64,000 nt of DNA from Mesostigma viride (lineage: Eukaryota > Streptophyta > Mesostigmatophyceae > Mesostigmatales > Mesostigmataceae): assembly GCA_009746045.1 (NCBI GenBank), contig RPFO01000167.1:2823648-2887647 (forward strand), in the 5' to 3' direction. The position numbers and the translations under genes were made by a program. The number at the start of each line of letters is the position of its first letter. Positions within the stretch are counted from its first letter, which is position 1. Below the pieces are notes generated by a model. The model was not told where the DNA came from. It saw only the letters and a program-made list of their open reading frames with translations, and made no database searches. Positions 11,919 to 23,100 of this stretch are shown here, one piece after another.

Positions 11919-11982
11919 TCAGATTCAGTGGAGCGCCGAAGCCAACCCCCAAGCCGCATCCAACGCCGAACCCTGCGCCAAC
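11919..11982 (-). CDS. Glycine-rich (GxG) protein, exon A
   Basis: 64 bases. Acceptor gctttggcag, donor gtaagcg. Encodes VGAGFGVGCGLGVGFGAPLN plus L. The pattern GVGCGxGVGFG...PLN followed by a second GVGCGxGxGxGFG (exon B, 2.2 kb downstream) matches the order seen in plant Gly-rich membrane proteins. The phases of A and B do not match directly, so an unseen exon between them, or another border, is needed. Confidence 0.45.
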
Positions 11983-12196
11983 CTGCCAAAGCCTGAACGC
12001 TACAGGGGAATTTTTCTTCATTGTCGGCAAGGTATAACCGCTGCTCGATGCCAGGCGAACTACTTCGTTACTGTGCGTTGGAGGACCGCGACGTTCGTCC
12101 ATTTGCGAATATTGCGGAAGAGGAGGCATAACTAAAAGTGCAGCTTTGTCCCTTTATCCACCATGTTAAGCATATCAACTTGCTGCAGCAAAAACA

Positions 12197-13477
12197 TCAG
12201 ATATGATCAGTAGCGGTGTTCAAATATATCTGCCAGCAAAGTGTTGAGGAAAGTCGGGCTCGGTCAATTTGTCTACCAACTAGTTCGGCGAATCTTAGAA
12301 TGCCCTTAGCATAAACTTCGCCGTGTTCACACAAAAGCTTGAACTTCTTATGCGCGTTGCTGGCTGCGTGTCTAACAATCCATTTCACGAACACATCACG
12401 TAATTCATTACTGATGAAAATGGTACATGATTTTTTTTGTTATGGCGGATTTATGAGAACGAGTTGGCGTCAGGCCTCAGTCCTCACGTGCCTAACAACC
12501 GGTGGAAGGGCTGTCCAAGATGCTGCCGCCTGTCAGCCCAGAAATACCCCCGAAGATGTCACCATTAATTCTGTCAACTCAAACTTATAGAGTCCAAGAT
12601 TGGTTTATACTTAAGTCGAGTGATACGGTACATCACTTGGAAGCCGAATGGCGAATAATGGTGTCCAACTTCTACTGTAGCGGTTGCAGCAGGCAGCACC
12701 GCAGCAGGGTCGTCGTGGGAAAAAACGAAACACTCAAAAAAGAAGAAACGTCAAGAAAACGTTGCGAATTAGGTATGTAATAACTGGAGACAAGACTCAG
12801 AGATAATCAACGAAAAAGGCAGTCGGCATGGCGTTCTGCAAAATTCCATCCTGGCACTGTGTCCGATTTTTGCGTAGAAATTTGAGTCATTTGGTTAGTG
12901 GTAAATAAGCAACGCCATCTCCTGAGTGCCAAACACGATGTGAAGCTGGTTTGAATTTTGTAAATGTGTTTTTGTTGAAGCTGTGGCCTATCTACAGAAC
13001 ACCTCATGACCCGCCTGACCTTGTCCTTACCATAGCAGCTTCTCCGTAAACAATGTTGCGAGGTGACAGTTTGTCTGGCGATGTTTGGGCAATGCGGGGT
13101 CCAGGCTGTTATGTTGGCTAGTTGTGCGATATTGTAAATGCATGCATTCACCATGACAGCTCCTGTTCGTCCACGTTAGGAATGGGGTGGTAACCTAACG
13201 TCGAAATGCTTTCCGCTCGGGAAGATGGGCAGCTTACTGCGACTCTTGCTGACACTGTCGACACTCGCGTGCATCCAACGTTGCAAAGGTTTGTCCCTGT
13301 AATCGACATGCAATCTGCCAAGCCTACATCCACGCAAGTTGTCTTTATCCCTGCACGTTCGTTTCTGTAAAGACAAGTACTGTATTTGAAAATAATGTCA
13401 TTATACGGACGCAGCATGACACGCCTTTCACAATCCTTGCCTCCTGCATACCCAGCATCTCCTAGAAAATCAAACAA
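12197..13477 (-). pseudogene. Decayed DDE transposase-like fragment (PIF/Harbinger-like?)
   Basis: At 13477-13380 the minus frame reads FDFLGDAGYAGGKDCERRVM then LRPYND. This resembles the LGDxGY...LLxPY block of PIF/Harbinger (DDE_Tnp_4) transposases. Nearby frames at 13154 (VNACIYNIAQLANI) and 12394 are out of phase with it. No complete catalytic triad or terminal repeats were found, so the assignment is weak. Confidence 0.3.
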
Positions 13478-14017
13478 TCAATGCGCTCCAACTAGGATAA
13501 GCCGCATACCATGTGGCTTGAGTGCATGGCCCTGCACTGGGAAGTAGCTAGGGGCAGTGGGAATTCGCTTGGGGCTTTGATAGCAGCAGCTCTTATTGTT
13601 GAGCTGACGTCTGTGCTTCACCTTTAGCTGCCAGCCTAGAAATAGTTCAAATTGTGGGGGGGGGAACGTACCACACTTACATAGGCCCATGGAAAACTTG
13701 TGCCCCAATGGACGCATTTACTTTGAGATTGACATGATGCTGTTGCCTATCCAATAACCCCATGCGTTGCGCATGCGCCCGAAATGCCCGTGCAAGCAAG
13801 TTGCCCAGGTTTGCTTGGCAATCATAAAATTCTTTTGATTTTAATACTGCTGTAGAGAGCTGACAAACCTTTTTTATTTCCCCTTCCGAGGCTTGCATTG
13901 ATCTTATCGCTAACAACCCCTTCTGTTTTTCCTAATGTTCCCTTCCAAGGCTTACATTCATTTGAAGGAGCGTCCATGGCCGTGCCTGGCCCCCAACACA
14001 TGCTCTGTGTGCGCCAG

Positions 14018-14182
14018 GATCAAACGGGACAGACGTGGAGGTCCAGTGGTGGGATGCGCCCGCGCGGCGCTGGCACACTGTGCCCTGCCACGCTGACACC
14101 GAGGCGGTGATGGGGCAGGAGGGCTTGTCGCGCCGCATGGTGCCGGATGCCGGTGGAGGCTGCGGCTGGTTTGATGTACCAG
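14018..14182 (+). CDS. CPW-WPC gene, exon a
   Basis: Acceptor gtgtgcgccag, donor gtaggt, phase 1 to 1. Encodes SNGTDVEVQWWDAPARRWHT then a Cys-containing stretch ending CGWFDVPG. The frame stays open upstream to about 13975, so an alternative acceptor there is possible. Confidence 0.7.
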
Positions 14183-17100
14183 GTAGGTTGGCTTGACAGT
14201 TGACATGCCAGGCAGGCTGGGCCTTAACTTGATGTTGCTGTTGAGTTCTTACATCTGTGGTATACGGCTAACTCGCACATGAGATTCGACATAACCAGAA
14301 AGGTTGGCTTGATAGTTGACGCACCAGGCAGGCTGGACTTTTTTAACTCGATGTTGATGTTATGAGTTTAATAATGCAGTTTGAGGTGCTTGTGATGAAT
14401 GTGTTGATGAGGCAACCCCGATGCATGTCGCAGGTGAGCGCATGCTGCAAGGGATGCACGTCACAGCTGAATGCATGTGCTGCTCAGCTGCTAGGGAATG
14501 CATGGTACCCCGAAACCATGAGTGAAATGAAAAATTAGTAGATCCTGTGGTGGCCTCGAAAGGAAATTTTTATTTGGTGAACAGGCGTGCCCGCCACGGA
14601 CAACCCCGGCCTCATGCTTCGCACCTTTGTCGTGAGCAGGCAACAGGAACGAGGTCTAAACGAGGTCTGAACGAGGTCTAAACGAGGTCTAAATGAGGTC
14701 TACATGAGGTCTACATGAGGTCTAAATGAGGTCTATATGAGGGCTAATCGAGGTCTGAACGAGGTCTGAACGAGGTCTAAATGAGGTCTAAACCAGATGT
14801 AAACGAGGTCTAAACGAGAGATCAAACCCTAGCCCCTAATTCAACCCTTAATGTCTGTGGAATCCTTTGTGGCTTGGAAAAATGCCACCTTCCTTTGCGG
14901 AACAGGTGTGGCCACCACCACCACCCCCGGCCGCATGTTCCGCACGTTTGTTACCAGCGGGCGCCGCCTGGACGTGCGCGCCAGGGACTTGTCTGCCTCG
15001 CATGCGACCAAGTACACCCTCATCGTCAAGTCAGGCGTGCCCCCGTCAACGCGGCACGGGTCAAAGGACCACGATCTGCGGCTGGAGGACGTAAACCCGG
15101 CGTTTGTGCAGGTAGGCCGTGTGAGCACCCACCTTCTGGACCTACCTAAAGTAGTAAGCTGGTGTAGTTTCATATTATGTATCTGAACCCTATCCTTATG
15201 CTGTATAGCCACTTGGGAGCACCCACCCTCTTAACCTACCTATATGCTGGTATGATTTTATCTTATGTATGTACTTCTCTCACCCTTATGCTGTATAGCC
15301 AACTTGGGAGCGGCATCTTTTTTATTCTACCCAAAGCATGGTACAGTCGAAGCCCGAAAGACTAAGTTTTGTTGGGGCAAACCACCACGAATTGCGGCTC
15401 GAGGGTCTACACCCCGCGTGTGTGTGCAGGTGAGCTGTTTCCTGTGAGCAACGGAAAGGCAGTGAAGCCATCGCATGGCTGGGAGTACTGAACATGCTTG
15501 AGGTACTAAATAGACATGTTTGTGGCTGGGAACACTAATGCACCTGAGGTACCAAATATACATGGTTATGGCTGGGAACACTAATGCACCTGAGGTAACA
15601 AACAAATAGACATGTCTGTCATATCCTGCTAGCCTAGCGCGTCCTGATTGTTCAAGTGGGTCCTTCTAGGGGGCTGCCTTGCGAAGCCGTAGGGCTTGTC
15701 CTGATAGGTCTATTCCTTTGTACCGCCTGCAATGTAGTGCGTGGGTTTGCGAACCGATAGCCCGGTGCTTCTCTTTCCGTCACTACTTTCAACGTCTACT
15801 TAGGGCTTTAACTAAGTTTTTCCACTGGGCTCTAATAACTTTCCGTTGGGCTTTAACTGCTTTCAACGGGGCTGTAACCAACCTTTTGGCTAGTGCTCTC
15901 CGCTGTGTTTCCTATGCTTGGGTGGATATTGGTGGATGTTCAGAAAACGGGGTGCTCCTCCTTCTGGCTCTACTTCCACATCTCCGCAAGCAAAGCCAAG
16001 TCCGGGGGCAAAGTCGCGCTGGCGCTAGAACAGTTCAGTAAGTGCTCGCGTAGCCTTTCTCAGTTGCGTAAGTGCCCGCGTACGTGGATGGCCCGGTCAT
16101 GCTTGCTTGCATGCTTGTCGTACTCTTCAGGCCTAGATCCTTTCTCAGTCGAGCAAGTGCTCGCGTGAGTGGCCCATTTTTATTCACCTCTCCCTTGCTC
16201 TATCTTTCTTAACCCGATGGCTAATACCTGCCATATTGGCTCAATTCTAGCATGGGGGTGCCCTTTTCTCCGCTCAAAAGTTCACACGTGGGTAGCCCGT
16301 ATATGTGCCACGGTGCCTGCCGCGTGCCACGGTGCCTACATAAACTAAGAGTAATAACTAATCATTAATAATAATTTGGTGTCGCCAGCCTGCCTCTGCC
16401 TCAGTGCAGTCGTCAAGGCATGCTTGCATTGTCGCTCCAGCAAATGCCAATGCCTGCTAATTATAATTCTGGCATTTTGCCACTTGCGGAGCTGTTTGGT
16501 GAGCGCTCGCACTGCTGGTTTCCGAAAGCCCGTGCCTGCCACGGTGCCTGCGTTTTGCATCAGGTGGCTTACTGGTCCATTCGACGGGTGACTGAGAGAG
16601 CCTCTTTTCTAATGCCCATGCCTGCATGACCTCTGGGTAGTTACAATTCTGGTGCCTATTATATGCTGATAATTCTGGCGTCCATTGGTCCACTTGTCAC
16701 CCACCCACCCATCCACCCACCCATCCACCCATCCACCCACCCACCCACCCACCCACCCACCCGCCCGCCCGCCCGCCCGCCCGCCCGCCCGCCCGCCCGC
16801 CCACCCACCCACCCACCCACCCACCCACCCACCCACCCACCCACCCACCAACCCACCCGCCCACCCGCCCACCTGCCCGCCCACTCACCCGCACGCCCGC
16901 AGCATGCGCCGTGCGTGATTATTCCGCCCGCTGCCCCGTCGGGTGGGAGCCCCTGGGTGACCATGGCTGGTGCCGTGCGCCAGAGGAGTACGCAGGGCCG
17001 TGCTCCCCCATGCTCATGGGACGGGACCGTCGGCTGCACTTTGCGGGCGAGGCCATGGACGTGTGGGAGGTGCGGTGCCAGGCACCCTGGCCCTGCAAGA

Positions 17101-20100
17101 CCGGTGGGTGTCTTCTAAGCCTAGTTGCGGCTTCTTCAAGGTCTCCCATCTCATTACTAATTTCTTTATTAACGCGTAGATTGCGTCACGTGAGCATGAA
17201 TATTCGATGAATGGAAATGGAGTCTATCTAGGATGGATGGATGTCTATCTATATATGGAGATGGATGTCTATCTATATATGGAGATGTATGTCTATCTAG
17301 TTTCTAGTTGTCTCCCATTCTGGCCCTGCAAGACCTGTGCGTGGCTGATCCTTGGCTGGCTCTGCAGGACATGCTCGTGCCGGAGGTCTGTTATACACTC
17401 AACTGTTACTGTTGTACTCCTATTGTTTTCGTTAATGTTGTGTTCCAAGGCTCCTTAGCAAGGTTACAGCAAGGTCACAGTAAGGTCACAGCAAGGTTAG
17501 GGCAAAGTTGCATGGTCGGTGGATGTGCGGGAGGTGTGGGTTGCCAGCATCCCTGGCCCTGCGGGACGGGTGGGTGCTTGATGTCCATCATGGTCTTTTC
17601 TCTCCCACGCAAGCGCAGAAGCCGTGGACGTGGACTTGCCCGCGTTATCTGTCCCCCCTGTCTCCCTAGTATTTTCCCATTGACTTTTATACTCTTTCCC
17701 ACACTTTCACCCCCATCAATTTCCCAAACTGACACTCTTTCCACACCCTCGCCCCCATCATTTTCCCTGCCTCTTGTGCGCGCAGAGATCCAGGCGGTCC
17801 CCTGCCCGCTCGTCCTCGCTGTCATGCTCCAAGAGAGCAGCGAGTGGAAGCACGTGCTGTGCAAGGCGGGCCAGCACTGCGCGTCCTTCTCGGTGCCCCC
17901 TACCAGGGGGTCCGACCGCGACCAGCCGTTTCGGCTCATGTCCGCGATCGTACGTTTCCCATGGATAGGGCCACTTGCTCGGGTCACCTCGTCTTGTATT
18001 GTACATGGCATGCCTGGTATAAAACTCCACCTCATGTCCGTGATCGTACGTTCTGCGGGCTAGGTTTTCTTGCTCGGAGCAATGTACCGGGTGCCTGGTA
18101 CAGCGCTTCCGCCGCATGTCCTTAATTGCACGTGTTAGGGATGCTGCGGCGGGGGTCATGCTACTGACAAGAAGAGCTGCTATAGGCCTGGTGCAGCTCT
18201 CCGCCTCATCACGCCTGCAATATTATTTGTTAGGGATGGGGTATCTTGCTTGGGTCGCTACTTTTTTTACTGTGCATCAGATGCCTGGTTTGTGGGATAG
18301 GGGTGCTAGTTTTCGTGATGCCTTGTTATGTTTAAAAGTGTGAACTATACCAAGTTTGCTGGGCTGCTGTTACTTGGTCGTAGGTCCAGTTATTCTGGGG
18401 AATCACACCTATGCAATGTTGGCACCTGTAACTGGTAACGCCGGCATGATTCCTCGCATTCCGGGCGCTTGTATATAACCCAATGAGCACAGGCTGTATT
18501 TTCGTGAAGTAAAATTCTGTATTAAAATGGTAAAGTAATCAGAGCGGTCTGATAGTAGAGAAGTACCCCAGGAGAGGCAAGGGAGTGAGGAGTCCTACAT
18601 GAAGCATAGGGACACTACAAGGGCTGTCGGCCAGGGGTGGAGGGATGGATAGCGGGCGCAAGGGGGGGATGGATAGCGGGCGCAAGGGGGGATGGATAGC
18701 GGGCGCAAGGGGGATGGATAGCGGGCGCAAGGGGGGATGGATAGCGGGCGCAAGGGGGATGGATAGCGGGCGCAAGGGGGATGGATAGCGGGCGCAAGGG
18801 GGATGAATAGCGGGCGCAAGGGGGGTGGATAGCGGGCGCAAGGGGGATGGATAGCGGGCGCAAGGGGGGTGGATAGCGGGCGCAAGGGGGGGATGGATAG
18901 CGGGCGCAAGGGGGGGATGGATAGCGGGCGCAAGGGGGATGGATAGCGGGCGCAAGGGGATGGATAGCGGGCGCAAGGGGGATGGATAGCGGGCGCAAGG
19001 GGGTGGATAGCGGGCGCAAGGGGGTGGATAGCGGGCGCAAGGGGGGATGGATAGCGGGCGCAAGGGGGATGGATAGCGGGCGCAAGGGGGGGATGGATAG
19101 CGGGCGCAAGGGGGATGGATAGCGGGCGCAAGGGGATGGATAGCGGGCGCAAGGGGGATGGATAGCGGGCGCAAGGGGGTGGATAGCGGGCGCAAGGGGG
19201 ATGGATAGCGGGCGCAAGGGGGGTGGATAGCGGGCGCAAGGGGGATGGATAGCGGGCGCAAGGGGGGATGGATAGCGGGCGCAAGGGGGATGGATAGCGG
19301 GCGCAAGGGGGGATGGATAGGGGCGCAAGGGGGGATGGATAGCGGGCGCAAGGGGGTAGATAGCGGGCGCAAGGGGGATGGATAGCGGGCGCAAGGGGGA
19401 TGGATAGCGGGCGCAAGGGGGGGATGGATAGCGGGCGCAAGGGGGGATGGATAGCGGGCGCAAGGGGGGATGGATAGCGGGCGCAAGGGGGGTGGATAGC
19501 GGGCGCAAGGGGGGTGGATAGCGGGCGCAAGGGGGGATGGATAGCGGGCGCAAGGGGGGATGGATAGCGGGCGCAAGGGGGATGGATAGCGGGCGCAAGG
19601 GGGTGGATAGCGGGCGCAAGGGGGGGATGGATAGCGGGCGCAAGGGGGATGGATAGCGGGCGCAAGGGGGATGGATAGCGGGCGCAAGGGGGATGGATAG
19701 CGGGCGCAAGGGGGATGGATAGCGGGCGCAAGGGGGGGTGGATAGCGGGCGCAAGGGGGATGGATCGTGGGCGCAAGGGGGGGATGGATAGCGGGCGCAA
19801 GGGGGGTAGATAGCGGGCGCAAGGGGGATGGATAGCGGGCGCAAGGGGGATGGATAGCGGGCGCAAGGGGGATGGATAGCGGGCGCAAGGGGGATGGATA
19901 GCGGGCGCAAGGGGGGGATGGATAGCGGGCGCAAGGGGGGTGGATAGCGGGCGCAAGGGGGGTAGATAGCGGGCGCGAGGGGGGTGGATAGCGGGCGCAA
20001 GGGGGATGGATAGCGGGCGCAAGGGGGATGGATAGCGGGCGCAAGGGGGATGGATAGCGGGCGCAAGGGGGGTGGATAGCGGGCGCAAGGGGGGTAGATA

Positions 20101-23100
20101 GCGGGCGCAAGGGGGGTAGATAGCGGGCGCAAGGGGGGTAGATAGCGGGCGCAAGGGGGATGGATAGCGGGCGCAAGGGGGATGGATAGCGGGCGCAAGG
20201 GGGTGATGGATAGCGGGCGCAAGGGGGGTAGATAGCGTGCGCAAGGGGGATGGATAGCGGGCGCAAGGGGGGGATGGATAGCGGGCGCAAGGGGGATGGA
20301 TAGCGGGCGCAAGGGGGGTGGATAGCGGGCGCAAGGGGGGGTAGATAGCGGGCGCAAGGGGGGTAGATAGCGGGCGCAAGGGGGGTAGATAGCGGGCGCA
20401 AGGGGATGGATAGCGGGCGCAAGGGGTGATGGATAGCGGGCGCAAGGGGGGATGGATAGCGGGCGCAAGGGGGATGGATAGCGGGCGCAAGGGGGATGGA
20501 TAGCGGGCGCAAGGGGGATGGATAGCGGGCGCAAGGGGGATGGATAGCGGGCGCAAGGGGGATGGATAGCGGGCGCAAGGGGGATGGATAGCGGGCGCAA
20601 GGGGGGATGGATAGCGGGCGCAAGGGGGGATGGATAGCGGGCGCAAGGGGATGGATAGCGGGCGCAAGGGGGGATGGATAGCGGGCGCAAGGGGGATGGA
20701 TAGCGGGCGCAAGGGGGGATGGATAGCGGGCGCAAGGGGATGGATAGCGGGCGCAAGGGGGATGGATAGCGGGCGCAAGGGGGGTGGATAGCGGGCGCAA
20801 GGGGGGATGGATAGCGGGCGCAAGGGGATGGATAGCGGGCGCAAGGGGATGAATAGCGGGCGCAAGGGGGATGGATAGCGGGCGCAAGGGGGGTGGATAG
20901 CGGGCGCAAGGGGGGATGGATAGCGGGCGCAAGGGGGGGATGGATAGCGTGCGCAAGGGGATGGATAGCGGGCGCAAGGGGGGATGGATAGCGGGCGCAA
21001 GGGGGATGGATAGCGGGCGCAAGGGGGATGGATAGCGGGCGCAAGGGGGGATGGATAGCGGGCGCAAGGGGGGTAGATAGCGGGCGCAAGGGGGGATGGA
21101 TAGCGGGCGCAAGGGGGATGGATAGCGGGCGCAAGGGGGGGATGGATAGCGGGCGCAAGGGGGATGGATAGCGGGCGCAAGGGGGTGGATAGCGGGCGCA
21201 AGGGGGATGGATAGCGGGCGCAAGGGGGATGGATAGCGGGCGCAAGGGGGGATGGATAGCGGGCGCAAGGGGGATGGATAGCGGGCGCAAGGGGGGATGG
21301 ATAGCGGGCGCAAGGGGGATGGATAGCGGGCGCAAGGGGGATGAATAGCGGGCGCAAGGGGGTGGATAGCGGGCGCAAGGGGGATGGATAGCGGGCGCAA
21401 GGGGGGATGGATAGCGGGCGCAAGGGGGGATGGATAGCGGGCGCAAGGGGATGGATAGCGGGCGCAAGGGGGATGGATAGCGGGCGCAAGGGGGGTGGAT
21501 AGCGGGCGCAAGGGGGATGGATAGCGGGCGCAAGGGGGATGGATAGCGGGCGCAAGGGGGGTGGATAGCGGGCGCAAGGGGATGGATAGCGGGCGCAAGG
21601 GGGGTGGATAGCGGGCGCAAGGGGGGATGGATAGCGTGCGCAAGGGGGGGATGGATAGCGGGCGCAAGGGGGATGGATAGCGGGCGCAAGGGGGGTAGAT
21701 AGCGGGCGCAAGGGGGGTAGATAGCGGGCGCAAGGGGGATGGATAGCGGGCGCAAGGGGGATGGATAGCGGGCGCAAGGGGGGGATGGATAGCGGGCGCA
21801 AGGGGGATGGATAGCGGGCGCAAGGGGGGTGGATAGCGGGCGCAAGGGGGGGTAGATAGCGGGCGCAAGGGGGGGTAGATAGCGGGCGCAAGGGGGATGG
21901 ATAGCGGGCGCAAGGCTACCAGGAACGTGGGCAGATAGGAGCAGATTTCTAGGCAAGATAGAATTTGACAGAGTCATGATGCTGAATGTTTGACAGCCTT
22001 CCTCTCTGACGTGCCAGTGGGTGGGTTATCTGGGGGCCTTTGTTTGCCGGCTGGGTTTGGAAGCCTGTGGATCTGCTGAGAGAGACTGAGCAGGTCTAAT
22101 GGTTGAGGGTTGTATGGGCTGGCTAAATGGGTCATTCCACCAAGTAGCTCTCCCCCTGGCTAGTCTTATGTAATAAGCCTGCCAATTCTTTTTTATTTGA
22201 CAAGCCAGTTGGCTCAGATGCTGGCTTGCCCGGGTTGGGTCAGACGTAGGCTAAGTCAGAAACTCAGGGGGGGGAACCAATGATAGATACCCAGGAGTGG
22301 AAACGGACGCCAAAACCGACGTCCATGGTGGAACCCTGGCCAGTTTGCGTTAGCGTGCATATTGTACCCAAGTATCGACCAATCACCCGATTCAACGCTC
22401 GGTTCTTATGCAAAATTGGACGCATCTGGTATGGTTCAGTTCTTAAATGGTCCAGCTCCAGAGTCCAGGGCTCCAGTGAGTCCAGGCCCACTCATCAGGC
22501 TGCGACGTCGCAATCACGTCAGGAACTCGAGGCCGCGAAATGGTGTCGCGACGTGTCGGAAACATCGGAGGGTGCCGTCGGACCCAACCTGGCTCGCCAC
22601 CCATGCCCCGTCTATGCTCAGGCTGCCAGGGCCATCCCTGCCATGGTAGCACGATTGCTTGGGCCTCCTTGCATCGCCTTAGTCATAGCCTAGTCCCCCC
22701 GTTTGCCCTCCCCTTTCCCCCCCCCCTTTCTCATGCCCCTTCTCAATTCCCCCATCCCCTGCCCCACCCATCCTCACCCTCAGCCTCACCCCCACTCTTT
22801 TCCTCAGCCTCAGCCTTGCCTTCCTAACCTCTGCCTCTTCCCGCTCCTCTCCCGCTCCTGCCCCTCTCCTTCCCTTTTTCGATCCGTTTCCCCCTTCCTG
22901 CAGGTACCCCCCCTCACCACCTTCCTGGTCACAATCGAAGATACCTACGAGTCCATGGCGTTGCTGCGAGGTGGGGGGGGGGCGTCGGTCCCCCTTGTGG
23001 TCGCGCAACGAAGCGACGTTGATGATGACAATATGGGGGGGGGGGCGCCCCTGCTGGTGTTTTCTGAGAAGGAATGGGACGACATCCAGACAGGTGCGCC

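Noticed and set aside
17308-18063. 251-codon plus frame
   Set aside because: It runs through the introns between exons d and e. Only the 17786-17949 part is exon-like, supported by splice sites and phase.
18539-21977. Three overlapping minus-strand frames of about 1,100 codons
   Set aside because: They arise from a stop-free G-rich minisatellite. The encoded peptide only restates the repeat, and the region is an intron of the plus-strand CPW-WPC gene.
22280-22693. 137-codon plus frame
   Set aside because: No recognisable domain and no fitting splice signals. It lies inside an intron of the CPW-WPC gene.
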